Translations under genes and position numbers: made by a program
Part shown: positions 20,400-31,946 of the stretch, piece after piece
Layout of the letters: each line of letters begins with the position of its first letter
How positions within the stretch are numbered: the first letter of the stretch is position 1
Assembly (NCBI GenBank): GCA_019448385.1
Contig: JAGTXO010000033.1
Coordinates: 139,001-203,000, forward strand
DNA length: 64,000 nucleotides
Reading direction: 5' to 3'
Origin: Diacronema lutheri
Lineage: Eukaryota; Haptophyta; Pavlovophyceae; Pavlovales; Pavlovaceae
Notes under the pieces: model-generated
Told to the model about the DNA's origin: nothing
The model's database searches: none
What the model saw: the letters and a program-made list of their open reading frames with translations, nothing else

Positions 20400-22522
20400 T
20401 CATCGTGTGAGCACTGGCCGCAGGACTCCCACCGGTGGCCCGCTCGCCGCGGCGGCTGGCGACGACGCCTTCGTTGGCGGCGGCGCGCGGCCCACGCGCG
20501 GCGAGCGCGACCCGGCGGGCTGCAGCGCGTCAAGTCCGCTCGCGTGCGAGTGGCGGAGCGGGCGCGCTCTGGCGTCGACGGCGACGGTGGAGAACGCGGG
20601 CGCTTGGCGGCGCGGCGCGGCGGGCGTGGGCTGCGCAAAGATGCCCTGGTGCCGCAGCTGCTCCTCCTTGAGCGTCTCGACCCACACCTGCATCTCGCGC
20701 AGTGTGCGCGAGCGGAACTGGTAGAGCCTCGAGTCGCACCGCATGTGGAACTCGAAGCGCTCGGTGGAGGAGACGTCAACAGACGAGATGGAGGTGAGCG
20801 GGATCTGCTTCTCAAGCGACTGCTGGATCGTCGAGTCCGTCCTGCCCGAGCAGTAGCAGAGCGCGCCCTGCTTGAGGTAGAAGTAGCGCTTGTAGTAGGC
20901 GAGCTTGCCCAAAGACGACGTGCCGCGCTTCCACAGGAAGCCGCAGAGCGGTAAGTCGTTCTCCGAGTTGAACGGCGAGCCGGGCGACACGCGGCCCGCA
21001 TCGGTGCCGAGCGGCATGCCGCCGCCCTGCTCGGTCGCTGGCGCGCCCTCGGGCAGCGCCATGCCCTGCCCGGCCGCAGCGGCGAGACGCCGCTGCTTGT
21101 CGGCAGCGCTCACGACGCGCGCGCGTGGCGTGCGCGCGCCGCCCGCGGCCTGCTGCAGCCTGCTGCGCAGCTCCTCCGCCGCGGGCGAATCGTCCGCGCC
21201 CGGCGCGGGCGTGCCCTCGGACGAGAGCCACGATGTCTCGTGGTCGACCGTGTGCGTCATGAACGCCGGCAGCGAGTCGGAAATGTCGCGGCTGAGAGCG
21301 AGGTGCGATCGCGAGCTCGACGTGAGCCACGGGTGCGCGCGCAGCTCGGACGCGCGCGCGCGCCTGTGCACGTCCTTGACGAAGCACTTCATCAGAAAAT
21401 CGCGCAGCTCGTCCGTGAGCCCGTCAGGTAGCGGTGGGTGTGCATCGTTGACGATGTGGTACATGGCGGACATCTGCGTCAGCTCAAAGTGCGGCGGCAC
21501 GCCGGTCAGCAGCTCGAGCACCGTGCAGCCGACCGACCAGATGTCCGACGCGGTCGTGAAAGCGGACATCTCGATGATCTCAGGCGCCACTGCGCGCCGC
21601 AGGCGCACGCGGGGAGTCGCAGGCGCGCCCTCCGGCGCGTGAGCGCGAGCCGCGCGCGCTTGCGGCCAGGAGCACGCGTGCCAGCGGATGGGCTGGGCCG
21701 AAGGGCTCGGCGCGCGCGCGCGCGCACTCCAGTAGGGCGTGCCCGCCACCGACTGCGTCTTGGTCGTGTGGTCGTCGGCGAGCCGTGCAACGCCAAAGTC
21801 TGCGAGCTTCACGTGCCCGTCCTTAGTGACAAGTACGTTGGCACCCTTGATGTCGCGGTGGATGATGGCGCGCTCGTGCAGAAAGTCGAGCGCCTCGAGC
21901 ACCTGCGCGATGTACCGGATGACCAGCTGCTCGGGTAGCCGGCCAAACTTGCGCAGGATGTCGGAGAGCGAGCCGTTCTCGACGTACTCGAGAACGATGT
22001 AGAGCTGCTTGGCGTCTGTGATGCACTCGTAGTACTGGACGATGCGCGGATGCGAGAGGCGACGGAGCATGTTGATTTCCGTCTCAATCCCGTGCAGCCG
22101 CGCCTCGGAGATGCCCGTCAGCGCGATCGCCTTGATGGCCGCAAAGTCGCCGTTCTCCGTGTTGAGCGCCTTAAATACGCGTCCGCTCGAGCCGCGGCCG
22201 AGGTCGTCACCCAGAGCCTACGCGCGGGACGTGGACGCGAAGAACCGGACGCGTGCCGCGTGCACGCGTGAGCGCGCGCCGCGCCGCACTGCGGCGCGGC
22301 GGCGCGCGGCGGCGCGCGTGCGCGCACGCGCGCGTTGCACGCGCGAGCTTGTCGGCACGCGCTCGCGCCGACGGCAGCGCGCACAAATTTGCTGCCGATG
22401 AGCGTCTGATTCCGTCTCCTCGAACGGATCTCTTCCGCCACGTCGGGCACCTCCGGCGGCCGCTCCTCTGGCCCCCGCTCCTCGCCCGCCGCTGTGGGAG
22501 GCGGCGCGCCAACCTCCGGCAT
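20400..22522 (-). CDS. MAP3K-epsilon/Cdc7-like kinase with PH domain
   Basis: Three exons (22385-22522, 21728-22217, 20400-21589) join in phase to about 605 residues. The kinase domain reads LGRGSSGRVFKALNTENGDF (Gly loop), AIKAIAL (Lys), LYIVLEYVENGSL, HRDIKGANVL (HRD), LADFGVA (DFG), then GTPYW with MAPEII rebuilt across intron 2 (A + TG gives Met). DIWSVGCTVLELLTGVPPH matches the plant MAP3K-epsilon/fission-yeast Cdc7 group (septation/Hippo-like signalling) rather than MEKK. A Ser/Pro-rich linker leads to a PH domain (LCGFLWKRGTSSLGKLAYYK, YFYLKQGALCYC, MQVWVETLKEE). Kinases of this group usually carry HEAT/ARM repeats instead. Start at the ATG giving MPEVGAP. Both introns start GTGCG. Confidence 0.87.
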
Positions 22523-22610
22523 CAGCCCCAACCGGGACCTCACCCAAAAGTGTGGACGCGAGCGCACCGGCGCGCGAGTCGTAAGAGAGACTACCGGTTT
22601 GCTTCTCATC

Positions 22611-22624
22611 ATAAAAGTTGGTCT
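22611..22624 (+). repeat. 14-bp direct repeat, left
   Basis: ATAAAAGTTGGTCT, repeated exactly at 23457-23470 and flanking an 832-bp insertion. Confidence 0.75.
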
Positions 22625-23456
22625 AAATCCAAAGGCTTTTGAACAGCTGCGAGGCACCGTGGTCCCCGTCGGCGCGGCGCGCGCCGGCGCGGCCGTGCCG
22701 GCCGGCAGCTTCGAAACGCCGGCTGCCTTGACGACGCCTGCCTTTGCCATCCAGGCTGCGCCCTCGCGCTCTGCTGGCCGCGCTCCGCGCGCCCCGCCGC
22801 CCCTGCCCATCGACTGCGCCGGCACCGCGAACAACGTACTTTTCGCCCCGGTCGGTGGGTTTGGGGGTGGCGGGGCGCGCGCGCACGGCCGCACGAGCGA
22901 CGGCGGCGTGGCCTTCTCTACGACGAAACCTTCGCTTGCGACGGCTGCGCCCTCGCGCTCTGCTGGCCGCGCTCCGCGCGCCCCGCCGCCCCTGCCCATC
23001 GACTGCGCCGGCACCGCGAACAACGTACTTTTCGCCCCGGTCGGTGGGTTTGGGGGTGGCGGGGCGCGCGTGCGCGGCCACGCGGCCAGCATCGCGGCGC
23101 TTGCCACGCTGGCGGCGGGTGGCGGTGCGCTTCGCGGCGGCGGCAGGGGGCTGCGACGCGGCGGGGAGGGCGGCGGCTCGCTGGCGGCGGGCGTCGCGCT
23201 CTGCAGCGGCGGCGGGCGGCTTGGCGACGTGGCAGGCGGCGGCTCGGGGGTGGCGGTCGTCGCCGACGATCTTGGGGCCTCGGCGTGCGCGTGCGCGTCG
23301 GCCGGTGGTGTGATTGACGGCGGCCACCGGTGCGGCGGCGCGCGGGCGGCGGCGCGCGGTGGCTAGGCGCGTGTGGGCCTTTGGGCCTGCTCCGCCTGGC
23401 GCCTCGCTGCGCACTTCCTGACCCCATCTGTTGACCCGTCGGAAAGCGTCGTTAGT
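22625..23456. mobile_element. Dispersed repeat insertion with target-site-like flanks
   Basis: 832 bp between exact 14-bp direct repeats, consistent with a target-site duplication. Inside, a block of about 140 bp occurs twice (about 22741-22880 and 22949-23090), including GCGCCCTCGCGCTCTGCTGG and GACTGCGCCGGCACCGCGAA. A third, more diverged copy lies at 52123-52500. Differences between copies change amino acids in every long frame, so no frame looks selected. No terminal inverted repeat and no recognisable protein; a non-autonomous element is the simplest reading. It lies about 100 bp upstream of the kinase start codon. Confidence 0.6.
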
Positions 23457-23470
23457 ATAAAAGTTGGTCT
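23457..23470 (+). repeat. 14-bp direct repeat, right
   Basis: Second copy of ATAAAAGTTGGTCT. Confidence 0.75.
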
Positions 23471-24046
23471 CCCCGAGGAAGAGAGCTAAAGGACGGCCTC
23501 CGGAGGCGTCTTCCACAACTGCCGCCGCGCCGGCACCTCGCGATCGTTTGCACGTCCTCGCCGACGTCGGCCGAGGCTCGATACCGGTGATACGGCTCGC
23601 GCGTGGGTCCTGACATGTACGAGTGGCCTGAATGAGGACGGCCGACGCGCGACCGGACGCCGGCCTCACCGAACACTAGCCGCGACAGGCCGCTGTCCTG
23701 TGCCTCGTCGGCGCGCGCGCGCCCAATGAGCGGCCGTGCCACCCCGACGCACGCTCGCGCCACCCCGCTCTGCAACGCACCGCACGGCACGCGATGCGCC
23801 ACCGCGATCGGCAGCCCGCGCTCGCGCGCTGCACGGCGCGAGCGGTGGTGGACCCGGCGCGCGCGCGCGCGCTCTGCAAGGCCATGGCATCCGCGCGCGG
23901 GCGCCAAAAATGGCTCGCCGCGCCCGCCAAGCACGCCGCGCCGCCACGCCGCGCGTCGGCTCTCGTGTGCCGGCCGAGCGGCGGCGGCCAAGCGGCGATG
24001 ACACGCGCCGTCCTCGGCCGCGCCGTACGCGCCGCGCGGGGCGGGA
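23471..24046. other. Intergenic, no supported gene
   Basis: GC-rich sequence downstream of the uL23m gene; several frames are open but none has recognisable protein features. Confidence 0.5.
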
Positions 24047-24298
24047 TCAGCTGGCGGGCGGCACGACGAAGTTCACGACAGCCTTCTTGATCACCTTGGA
24101 CGGGTCGCCCTTCTTGGGCAAGTTGACTGTCGTGATGCCTGTGACGACGAGGTTGTACACTTTCGAGAGGTACTCGCGCAGCTCGAGCTTGGTCATGCGC
24201 GGCTCGATGAGGAAGGTGGCCGAGTTGGCGTGGCCAAAGGTGCGCACGAACTCGTGGTGCACCATCTTGACGCGGAAGTTTGGGATCAGCCGCACCAT
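24047..24298 (-). CDS. Mitochondrial ribosomal protein uL23m
   Basis: 83 residues from the ATG at 24296-24298. The sequence MVRLIPNFRV, then FLIEPRMTKLELREYLSKVY and VVTGITTVN, matches the uL23 mitochondrial type: 'P...MTKLEI..YL.KIY' followed by the basic loop (LPKKGDPSKV). Encoded by nucleus, acts in the large mitoribosomal subunit near the exit tunnel. An in-frame upstream extension without ATG (KAAHLGYA) exists. Divergent from the RND gene, 116 bp between starts. Short compared with animal MRPL23 but close to fungal/plant core length. Confidence 0.85.
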   Translation of the reverse strand: MVRLIPNFRVKMVHHEFVRTFGHANSATFLIEPRMTKLELREYLSKVYNLVVTGITTVNLPKKGDPSKVIKKAVVNFVVPPAS

Positions 24299-24414
24299 CG
24301 CGTATCCCAGGTGCGCCGCCTTGCCACCGCCGCGGGTGCGTCGTGCACCCGGGACCAGCTGGGTGGGATGGCGTCCCGTCGCGGTGCGCGCCCGAAAAAG
24401 GGCGCGGCCGGGGG

Positions 24415-26794
24415 ATGGTGACGGATGCGAGCGGTCCGTCGCTGGCGTCGCAGGATGGCGCGGGCGAGGCGCGCGCGGCGGGCGGAGGGCGCGGCGCGCT
24501 CGCCGGGCTGTCGATGCGCTTCCAGCGCTTCGTCGCCGAGCGCTTCGAGGCCGTTGGCGTGGTCTGCGCCGCGCGCCCGCGGCTCGCGTTTGGCCTCTGC
24601 CTGCTCGCGTGCGCCGCGTGCTCGCTTGGCGTGCGCGAGGCGCGGATGGACGGCGACCCGTACTCGATGTTCACCGTGTACCGCGGGCAGTGGGAGCTGG
24701 GTAACGAGTACACCCTCGCACACCAGGGCGGCGAGCGCGGCGTGCAGCCCACGTTCGAGTACGTGATGCTCGAGCCGCGCGCGGGCGTCGGCGCGGTGTC
24801 GGTCGCCGCGCTCGAGGACGAGCTGCGGCTGCTGACGGCGCTGTCGGCACTGCGGGTGCGCGGGCCGCACGGGCGCGAGTACGCGCTCTCCGACCTCTGC
24901 GAGAGCGTCAACATCTCGGCCGCCATCCCCGACCTCACGCCGCTGCTCGACGCCAACCTGACGGGCGACGGCGGGCTGCTCGCCGCGTGGGCGCGCGCGC
25001 CGTCGTCGCTGTCGATGCACGACGAGCTCGCGACGCTCGCGCAGGACGGCACGCTGAAGCGGCTGGCGGACCAGGCGCTGCGTATCTCGCCGCTCAATGT
25101 ATCCTCCGTCGACGAGCTTTCGGCGCTGATCGTCGCGGCCAATTTGACCAACCTGGGCAACCCCAACATAACCGAGGCAGAGGCGGATGCGCTCAACGAG
25201 CGCGTTGCCGGCCTCTTCCTCAGGCTCGGGCTCGCGCGCGACGGGCCCGAGCCGCCAAACGACGGCAAGACCGGCGCGCATTACGACCCCGTCACCGGCG
25301 CGTACGTCGTGCGCGTCTCTGACGACGACATGCAAGCGTCGATTGGTCTCAACGGGACGGAATTGAACGACGTGCTTCGTCACTTTAAGGCGACCGCGTC
25401 GCGCGAGACGGGCGGCGAGCCGCGGCTGCGGATGCCCAAGTTGAGCGCGGAGCAGGCGCGGCGCGTGCGCGAGTCCGTTGTCGGCGCAGCGATCAACGGA
25501 GACCCGTACGCCGCCGCCGCGACCGCCGCCGCGCTCGCCGAGTTGTACGACCTTGCCGACTCCTTCGCGGCGCGCGCGGCGGCGAAGCACGGCCTGCCGC
25601 CGCCCGAGCCCGACGCGCGGCCCGACGGGCTGCCCGCGCAGTACGACCCGAACGTTCCCGCGCTCTTCGTCTATCGTAACGGCTCGCTCAACCCCGCCTT
25701 TGCCGCGCACCTTGTTCGACGCTTTCGCCTCGCGCCCCCACACGCGCTCGCGCGCCCGCGCGCGCAGCCGAGCGCCGAGTCATGGCCAGGCACGGAGACG
25801 CCGGCGTGGGCGTTGCGCGCGCCCGAGACGGGCGGACGCGACGCGCGCGCGCCGCGCAGCACCGTCGCGCGCGCCGGTCTGCCCGGCGCCAACGGCAGCG
25901 CACCGCTTGCGTGGGCCTGGCAGCGCGCGCGCGACGCGGAAGGCGGGCTGCAAATCGGCGGTTCCGATGGCGCGCCCGCGACCGCGCCGGCCGGCAATGC
26001 GGGCGGCGGCGGCCGCGCGCCGCCTGTTGGTGCCCTCGACGCACTCTCCGAGTGGCTTGAGGCCGTCGCCTTCTCGCTCTACGGCCCGCCCGCCGACGGC
26101 GTGCGCGCGCGGCCCGACGACGGCGAGCGCGCGCGGTCGGACGAGCGCGCCGCTCGGCCGACAAACGCGGCCGAGCGCGCGCCGCGCAGCTCAGACGGCG
26201 ACGGCGACGGCGGCGGGGGCGGTGACGGCGACGGCGACGGCGGCGGCGACGGTGACGGCGGCGGCGGCGGCGACACACGCACGCCGACGCTCGCGCCGCT
26301 CGACGTGCGACGCGCCACGCGTCCGGCGGACGGCGGCGGTGCCGGCCCGCCCTCGCAGGCCAGCGCGCCGGAGCGCGCGCCCGACGCGCCCAACGGTGCG
26401 CGCGCGCGCCTGCCCGTGCCGCCGCGCGACGTGCTCGCGTCGGCGGCGTGGGAGGCGTGGCTCGGGCTGCTCGACGTGTACAACTTGACCGCGCCGGAGG
26501 CGCGCGAGAGGCACGCGCATGCCGCCGCGCAGCACCGCCGACAGTTTGGCTTTGTAGACGGCGCGCCACCCAGCCGCGCGGACGGCGCGCGCGCCGGCGC
26601 GCCCGCCGGTGCGCATGTGCCGCCGCCTCCCTCTGAACTCGGCACGCTGCTCGACCTGGCGTTCGCCAAGGCGCTCCTCTCGCTCAACCGCACCGCCGCC
26701 GGCCTCGACGCGCGCATCCCCCTTCTCGACGAGACAATTGCCACGATGCCCGCGCGCGGCGTCTCTCGCGCAGCCAACGCGACTCGGCACGCAC

Positions 26795-26834
<40 letters not shown>

Positions 26835-29800
26835 CGATGGCGGTGACGGCGGCGACGCGGCCGAGTGGGAGGCGCGCGCGCGCGAGGCGACGGCGGCGCT
26901 TGACGGCGGTATATCGCGCGCGACATCCGATCTCACGCCCGCCGAGCGCGTTGAGCGCCTCGGCGGCCTGGCCGAGCTCATTGGCGCGCTCTTCATCGGG
27001 CGCGAGGCAAGCGCGCTCGGCATCGCCGACGTCGATGTCGTCACGCTGCTCTCGGGCGCGGCGGCGCGCGCGGCAGTGGCGCGCGGCGCGGCGGCGGGCG
27101 CGGCCGCGCCCGAGCGCGCCGCGCCGCTCACGCTCTCGCGCGCGCTTCAGGCATTCCTCGCCGCGCGCGAGCGGTACGGTGCTGGCGTCGCGACGGCAAG
27201 CGGCGGCGGCGCGGGCGGCGCGTCGCGCGAGGCGCAGGCGGCGGCGCTGCTCGCCGACGTGCACGGCGCGCTCCGTCGCGCGGTCGCGTCGCCATGCATC
27301 CGCTCGACACCGCTTGACTGCTTTGCGGAGGGCGGTTACGACTTCCCGATCACGCAGGGCGAGTGGCGGCTGCTGCGGCTCGTGCCACAGGCCAAGGCGG
27401 TGCTCGACGCGGCGGGCGTCGACGCGTACACGCGCCGGCCCTCCTTCCGCGACCCCGCCGTCCCGCTTGGCGCCGTGCTCGCCGGCGGCTGCCCAGGCTT
27501 CGCCGCGCGCGTGCCCGCGCTCCAATGGCGAGAGGAGGCGATCCTCGGCGGCATCTCGCGCGCCGCGCCGGGCGGGCCGATCGAGGGCGCGCGCGCGATG
27601 CGCGCGACGCTGCTCCTCGCCGGCGAGATGACGCTCTCGCGCCGCCTCGGCCTCACCGTCGCCGAGGCGTCCGCCGTCGCGTCCGCCTTCCGCGTGCAGA
27701 TGGAGCGCACGGTGCCGGCGGTGCCGCTGCGCGACAGCCGCGCGTCGATCTTCGTCTCCGACGCGTTCCTGCGCGTGATCGAGGAGCACATGGGCAGCGC
27801 GTCCGCCGCGGTGTGCGCCGGCTACGTGCTCATGTTTGTGTACGTGCTCGCCGTCCTGCGCACGCCCAAGCTCGCGCTCGCGGGTCTCGCGCTGCTCCTG
27901 TGCGATTTGGCGGGAGGCTTTGGGCTGGCGTGCGCGCTCGGCGTGCCCTCATCCATCCTGACGGTGACGGTGCTGCCCTTCGTCGCGCTCGGCATTGCCG
28001 TCGACGGCCTCTTCCTCATCTTGCACACCTTCCAGGCCGAACGCAGCAAGGCGCTCGCCGCCGAGGCGGCCGGCGCGACGGGCACGGGCTTGGACGCGGA
28101 CGCCGACGCGGCCGTCGACTCTGCGAAGGACGGCGCGCACACGAGCGCGCCGCGCGCGTCGAGCGTAGCCGTGCTTGTGCCCGCCGTCACGCGCGCCGTC
28201 GGTCCGTCAATCCTCTTCACCGGCTGCACGAACGGCGCGGCGTACGCTGCCGCATCGACCATCCCGCTGCATGCGATCATGAACTTTGCGCGGCAGTGCG
28301 GCATCCTCCTCTTCTTCAATGCGGCGCTCACGCTCATCGGCGTGCCCGCGCTCATCGCGATCGTGTATGGCGGTGAGAGGGCAACCGGCGGCGGTGGCGG
28401 CGGTGGCGGCGGAGTGAGCGGCCGCGAGCGCGCGCGACGCAAGGCGCCACGCACTGAGCCAGCGCGCACCGAGCCCGCGCCCGCCGCCGCGCGCGAGCGC
28501 TCGCCGCAAGGGCCGAGGGCGGCAGCGCGCGCCGACGCGCGCGTGCGCGACGGTGGTGCTCCGGGCGGCGCCGGCAGCGGCAGCCGCCGCAGCGGCGGCG
28601 GTGGCGGGCACGGCGGCGGGCATGGCGGCGGGCACGGCATCATGGCCGCGTGCGCGCGCGCGCTCGCCACCCTCGTCGTCCGTCGCAGCGGCCACGTCTC
28701 GCTGATTGCGGGCTTTGGCGCACTCACTGTGCTGTGCATGTGGGCAGTTTCGTGGATGCAGCCCGGACTGATCCTGTCGGTGGGCGCTCGGCACTGACAC
28801 GCGAGCGCGCGCACGCGTGGCAGGCGACGAGCGCGCGGCCCGCGCGGCGGCGCGCATCCGCGCGATCGGCGCTCGCTCGAGCGCGCGCGCGTTCTGACCT
28901 GCGCGCTTGCCTGCTTGCCCCCGAATGTGTGCCAACCGACGGCGGCAGGAGCTGGTGCCGTCGACCGACATCACCTCCACCTACTTGACTGCCGAGGCTG
29001 ACTACTTCTCCTTCTTCCCCGTGCGTCGCGAGCTCTCGCGCGGAGAGCGCACGCGCGCGCGCACGCGTGCGCGCGTACACGAGCGCACCTTCACGCCTTG
29101 GCGCGGCGCTGGTCGTCACGACGGCGCTGTTGTTCGTCACGACACTTTCGTCCGCCGCCGTGCTGCGCTGCGCTCCTCTCACGCGCCGCCCCTTCGCCCC
29201 CATCTCCGCCCGCGCGCTCTCAGGTGACGGTCGCGACCAAATCGGTCGACTACGCGTCGCCCGCCGTGCAGGCCGAGCTGCTCGCCTTCCGCGCTCGGAT
29301 CGCGCAGATGGCGGAGGCGGTGCAGCCGCTGCCGCCTTTTTGGCTGCACTACCTCCTCGCGTACGCCAACGCGACCGGCGTGCTCGGCGCCGACGGGCTG
29401 CTTCCAGCGGACGCCTTCTATCCGACGCTGCGAGAATGGAGGTCGGTCGACGGCCTCTCCTACGCGCAGTCGCAGGGCAACTTTGGGTACGGCGCGCGCG
29501 GCGAGTTGGTGTACGCGGAGATGCCCCTCTTCGTGCACGGCGTGCAGGAGCCGACGCAGTGCATCGCCTTTGTCGGTGCGCTGCAGGGGCTGTGCGACGA
29601 AGCGACGGGCGACGGTCTGCCCGCGTACGCGCTCGGCCTCCCCTTCTACAGGTGCGAGCGGTACGTGCACTTGCGCTTCTGGTGCGCGCGCGGCGTGGGC
29701 ATCGCGCTCGCCGTCGTCTTTTGCGTGTCGGTCGGCTTCATGGGCGCGGTGCGCGAGGCTCTGCTCATGACAATCTCCCTCTTTGCAAACCTCGCGCAAC

Positions 29801-30227
29801 TTGCGGGGCTGCTCGCCTTCCTCGGGATGAAGATCAACGGGGCACTCGTCATGGCGACCGTCGCGTCGATCGGCTGTGCGAGCGAATACGCGGGGCACTT
29901 CACGATGGCCTTCTTGCAAGCGCGCGGCACAGCGCCCGAGCGAATCGCCTTTGCCTTCGATCGGTCGCTGCACCCGCTCTTTGACTCTGCGTGCTCTACT
30001 GTGCTTGGGGTGGTGATGATCGCATTTGCCGCCTTCCCCTTCGTCGTGCGCTACTTCTTCGTGCCAATGGTGCTGCTCACGCTGCTCAACTTTGCGAACG
30101 CGGTGTTGCTGCTCCCCTGCCTATTGCTGCTGCTCGGCAGCCCGTGCCCCGCAGACGACGCGCTTGGCTCTGATGACCTGCACCACTGCACGTCGGACGT
30201 CGAGACGCCATGCGAGCCGCGCGCGCA

Positions 30228-30260
<33 letters not shown>

Positions 30261-30621
30261 CATGCCCTCGCGATCACGCTCGCCCGTTTCGCCGCGCACG
30301 CCCGACGCGCCCACGCCGCCGCCGCCGTACAATCCGGCGTACGCCTCGGGCGCCGAGCCGGTCTGGGCCGTCGGGCCCGACGGGACGTTGGTCGCCGACG
30401 CCGCGCAGCCGCCCACGCCAGCCACGCCCGAGCCGCCCCGTGAATGGGCGGACGAGCGCGAGTTGGCGTGGGAGCCGTCGCCCGCGCCGCCGCCCACCCA
30501 GCCGCACGCGGCGCGAGACGCGCCGGCGAGCGGTGCAAAGGAGCGGACGGTGCTCTTCTCCGGCTTCGACCTGAGCGATGAGCTGTGGGGCGAGCGGCAA
30601 GGGCAGGGCCAGATGCTCTGA
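24415..30621 (+). CDS. Patched/Dispatched-type RND membrane protein
   Basis: Three exons (24415-28779, 28949-29020, 29224-30621) join in phase to about 1944 residues. After an N-terminal helix (LAFGLCLLACAACSLGV) comes a very long lumenal/extracellular loop with Ala/Gly/Asp-rich inserts (GGD repeats at 26203-26270 and 26800-26855). A sterol-sensing-like block follows: VCAGYVLMFVYVLAVL, LALAGLALLLCDLAGGFGLA and ILTVTVLPFVALGIAVDGLFLIL, the last being the NPC1/Patched 'GIGVDDxF' signature, here GIAVDGLF. The 72-nt middle exon encodes TSTYLTAEADYFSFFP, matching the start of the second loop in Patched/NPC1. A second half with helices (LLMTISLFANLAQLAGLLAF, ATVASIGCASEYAGHFTMAF) ends in a Pro-rich tail. 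Likely a sterol/lipid transporter or Dispatched-like exporter; substrate unknown. Start at the first ATG after the shared upstream region. Confidence 0.86.
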
Positions 30622-30698
30622 CACTCGTGCCAGAAGACAGCTGATGGGGTTCTCTTAAATCTGACTCGCAGTCGCGTCGTCGTGACTCGTGATTCGGC

Positions 30699-31784
30699 AT
30701 GGCGCCCAAGCCCCGCGATCGCGAATCGTCCGAGGGAAGCGCGGTCGAGGACGAGCTCGAGAGTGTCTTTCATCCGATGGCCAACCTCGCGCTGCACGGT
30801 GACGCGTGGGACGACACGGCCCTCATCCAAGCCTACGACGACGCCATCGACTCGTATCGCCGCAAACACGGCGGCGGCCGCGAGGTCGAGGGCGACCGCG
30901 GCCAGCCTCGCAGGCCGCGCGCCGACCGCGTGGCGGAAGCTGGGCCGCGCGGCGCTTCCGCGTCGGGCGCATGCGCACCATGTGCGCGCGCCAGCGCGTC
31001 GGGCACGCCCGGCACGCCCAACAGAACGGCGAGCGCGGCTGCCACGAGCGCCGCGCTGGGAACGCACGAAGTCGGAGCGAACGGCGCCGCTCGCAGCGCC
31101 GGCACAGACGAGGCGCGGCGCGCTCGCGGAGAGGCGGGCGATGCGAACGGGCTGGACGACGAGCAGCAGCGCGCCGAGCTGTGGAGCGAGTATTGGCGCA
31201 GTCAGCAAGCATGGCACGCGTACGGCGCAGGCGTGCACCTTCCCGCTACTGCGGCGGCTGGCTCGCCGGGGCACGTAGCGGGTACGTACGCCGCGCAGGC
31301 GAGCTGGCCGCCGCAGCCCAGCCCGTACGCCGCCTGGCCATCCGCGCCGCCTTCCGCGCTGCACGCGCCGGCCGCGCCACCTCCGTGGGGCGGTCACACG
31401 ATCGCTTCAGCGTACGGTTCCGCCCAGCAGCCGCATGCGGGCATGTCCGCTCCTGCCCAGGCGTGGTGGGCGCATATGCCGTCGCCCATGCCCGCCTGGC
31501 CGCAGCCCGCGCAACCGCCGCACGATGCGGCGGCGTGGGCGCACGCCCACGCACCGCGCGCGCCGCCGGCGCCGCAGCCGCCCACAGCGCCCAACTACGC
31601 GCAGCCGCCGTGGCCGCCGCGCGATGCGGCCGCCGGCCCGGCCGTGGGCGTGCACACGCCGCCAATGCCGCTTGGCGGCAGCGAAGAGCTCGCCAACCTG
31701 CTGCTCGCATGGTACTATTCGGGCTACTACACGGGCAAGTACGCGGCTTCGCACGGCGGGCCGCCGCCACGCCCCTTCGGTTGA
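30699..31784 (+). CDS. SMN1: SMN (survival of motor neuron) orthologue, Tudor-less
   Basis: 361 residues. The N-terminal Gemin2-binding segment DAWDDTALIQAYDDAIDSYR matches the SMN 'DIWDDTALIKAYDKAVASF' motif, and the C-terminus LLLAWYYSGYYTGKYAA is the YG box that makes SMN oligomerise. Between them lies Ala/Pro/Trp-rich low-complexity sequence (QAWWAHMPSPMPAWPQPAQP). The aromatic-cage Tudor domain that binds symmetric dimethylarginine in Sm proteins is not visible, as in the shorter fission-yeast Smn1. The expected role is spliceosomal snRNP assembly. An intron could hide more sequence, but the frame is open throughout. Start ATG is the first after the RND gene, 77 bp downstream of its stop. 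Confidence 0.85.
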   Translation: MAPKPRDRESSEGSAVEDELESVFHPMANLALHGDAWDDTALIQAYDDAIDSYRRKHGGGREVEGDRGQPRRPRADRVAEAGPRGASASGACAPCARASASGTPGTPNRTASAAATSAALGTHEVGANGAARSAGTDEARRARGEAGDANGLDDEQQRAELWSEYWRSQQAWHAYGAGVHLPATAAAGSPGHVAGTYAAQASWPPQPSPYAAWPSAPPSALHAPAAPPPWGGHTIASAYGSAQQPHAGMSAPAQAWWAHMPSPMPAWPQPAQPPHDAAAWAHAHAPRAPPAPQPPTAPNYAQPPWPPRDAAAGPAVGVHTPPMPLGGSEELANLLLAWYYSGYYTGKYAASHGGPPPRPFG

Positions 31785-31946
31785 GCTCAGACTGACAGAG
31801 CTGTGCAGTCGGCTGCGCTGGGGAGGCGGGAGCCGAACGCATCGTCGGTGGAGGGCGCCAGCTTTCGCCTGGCACATGTGAGTGTGGAGATCGCTTGCGG
31901 CAAGACGGAGCCGGTGTGGTGCGTCTGCTCGCGCCCGGCTCCGTTG

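Noticed and set aside
22494-23366. Protein-coding gene in the dispersed repeat
   Set aside because: Copies differ mainly by amino-acid-changing substitutions in all frames and share no conserved motif.
24286-25743. Long minus-strand frame opposite the RND gene
   Set aside because: Shadow of high GC coding on the plus strand; Arg/Ala composition and no conserved features.
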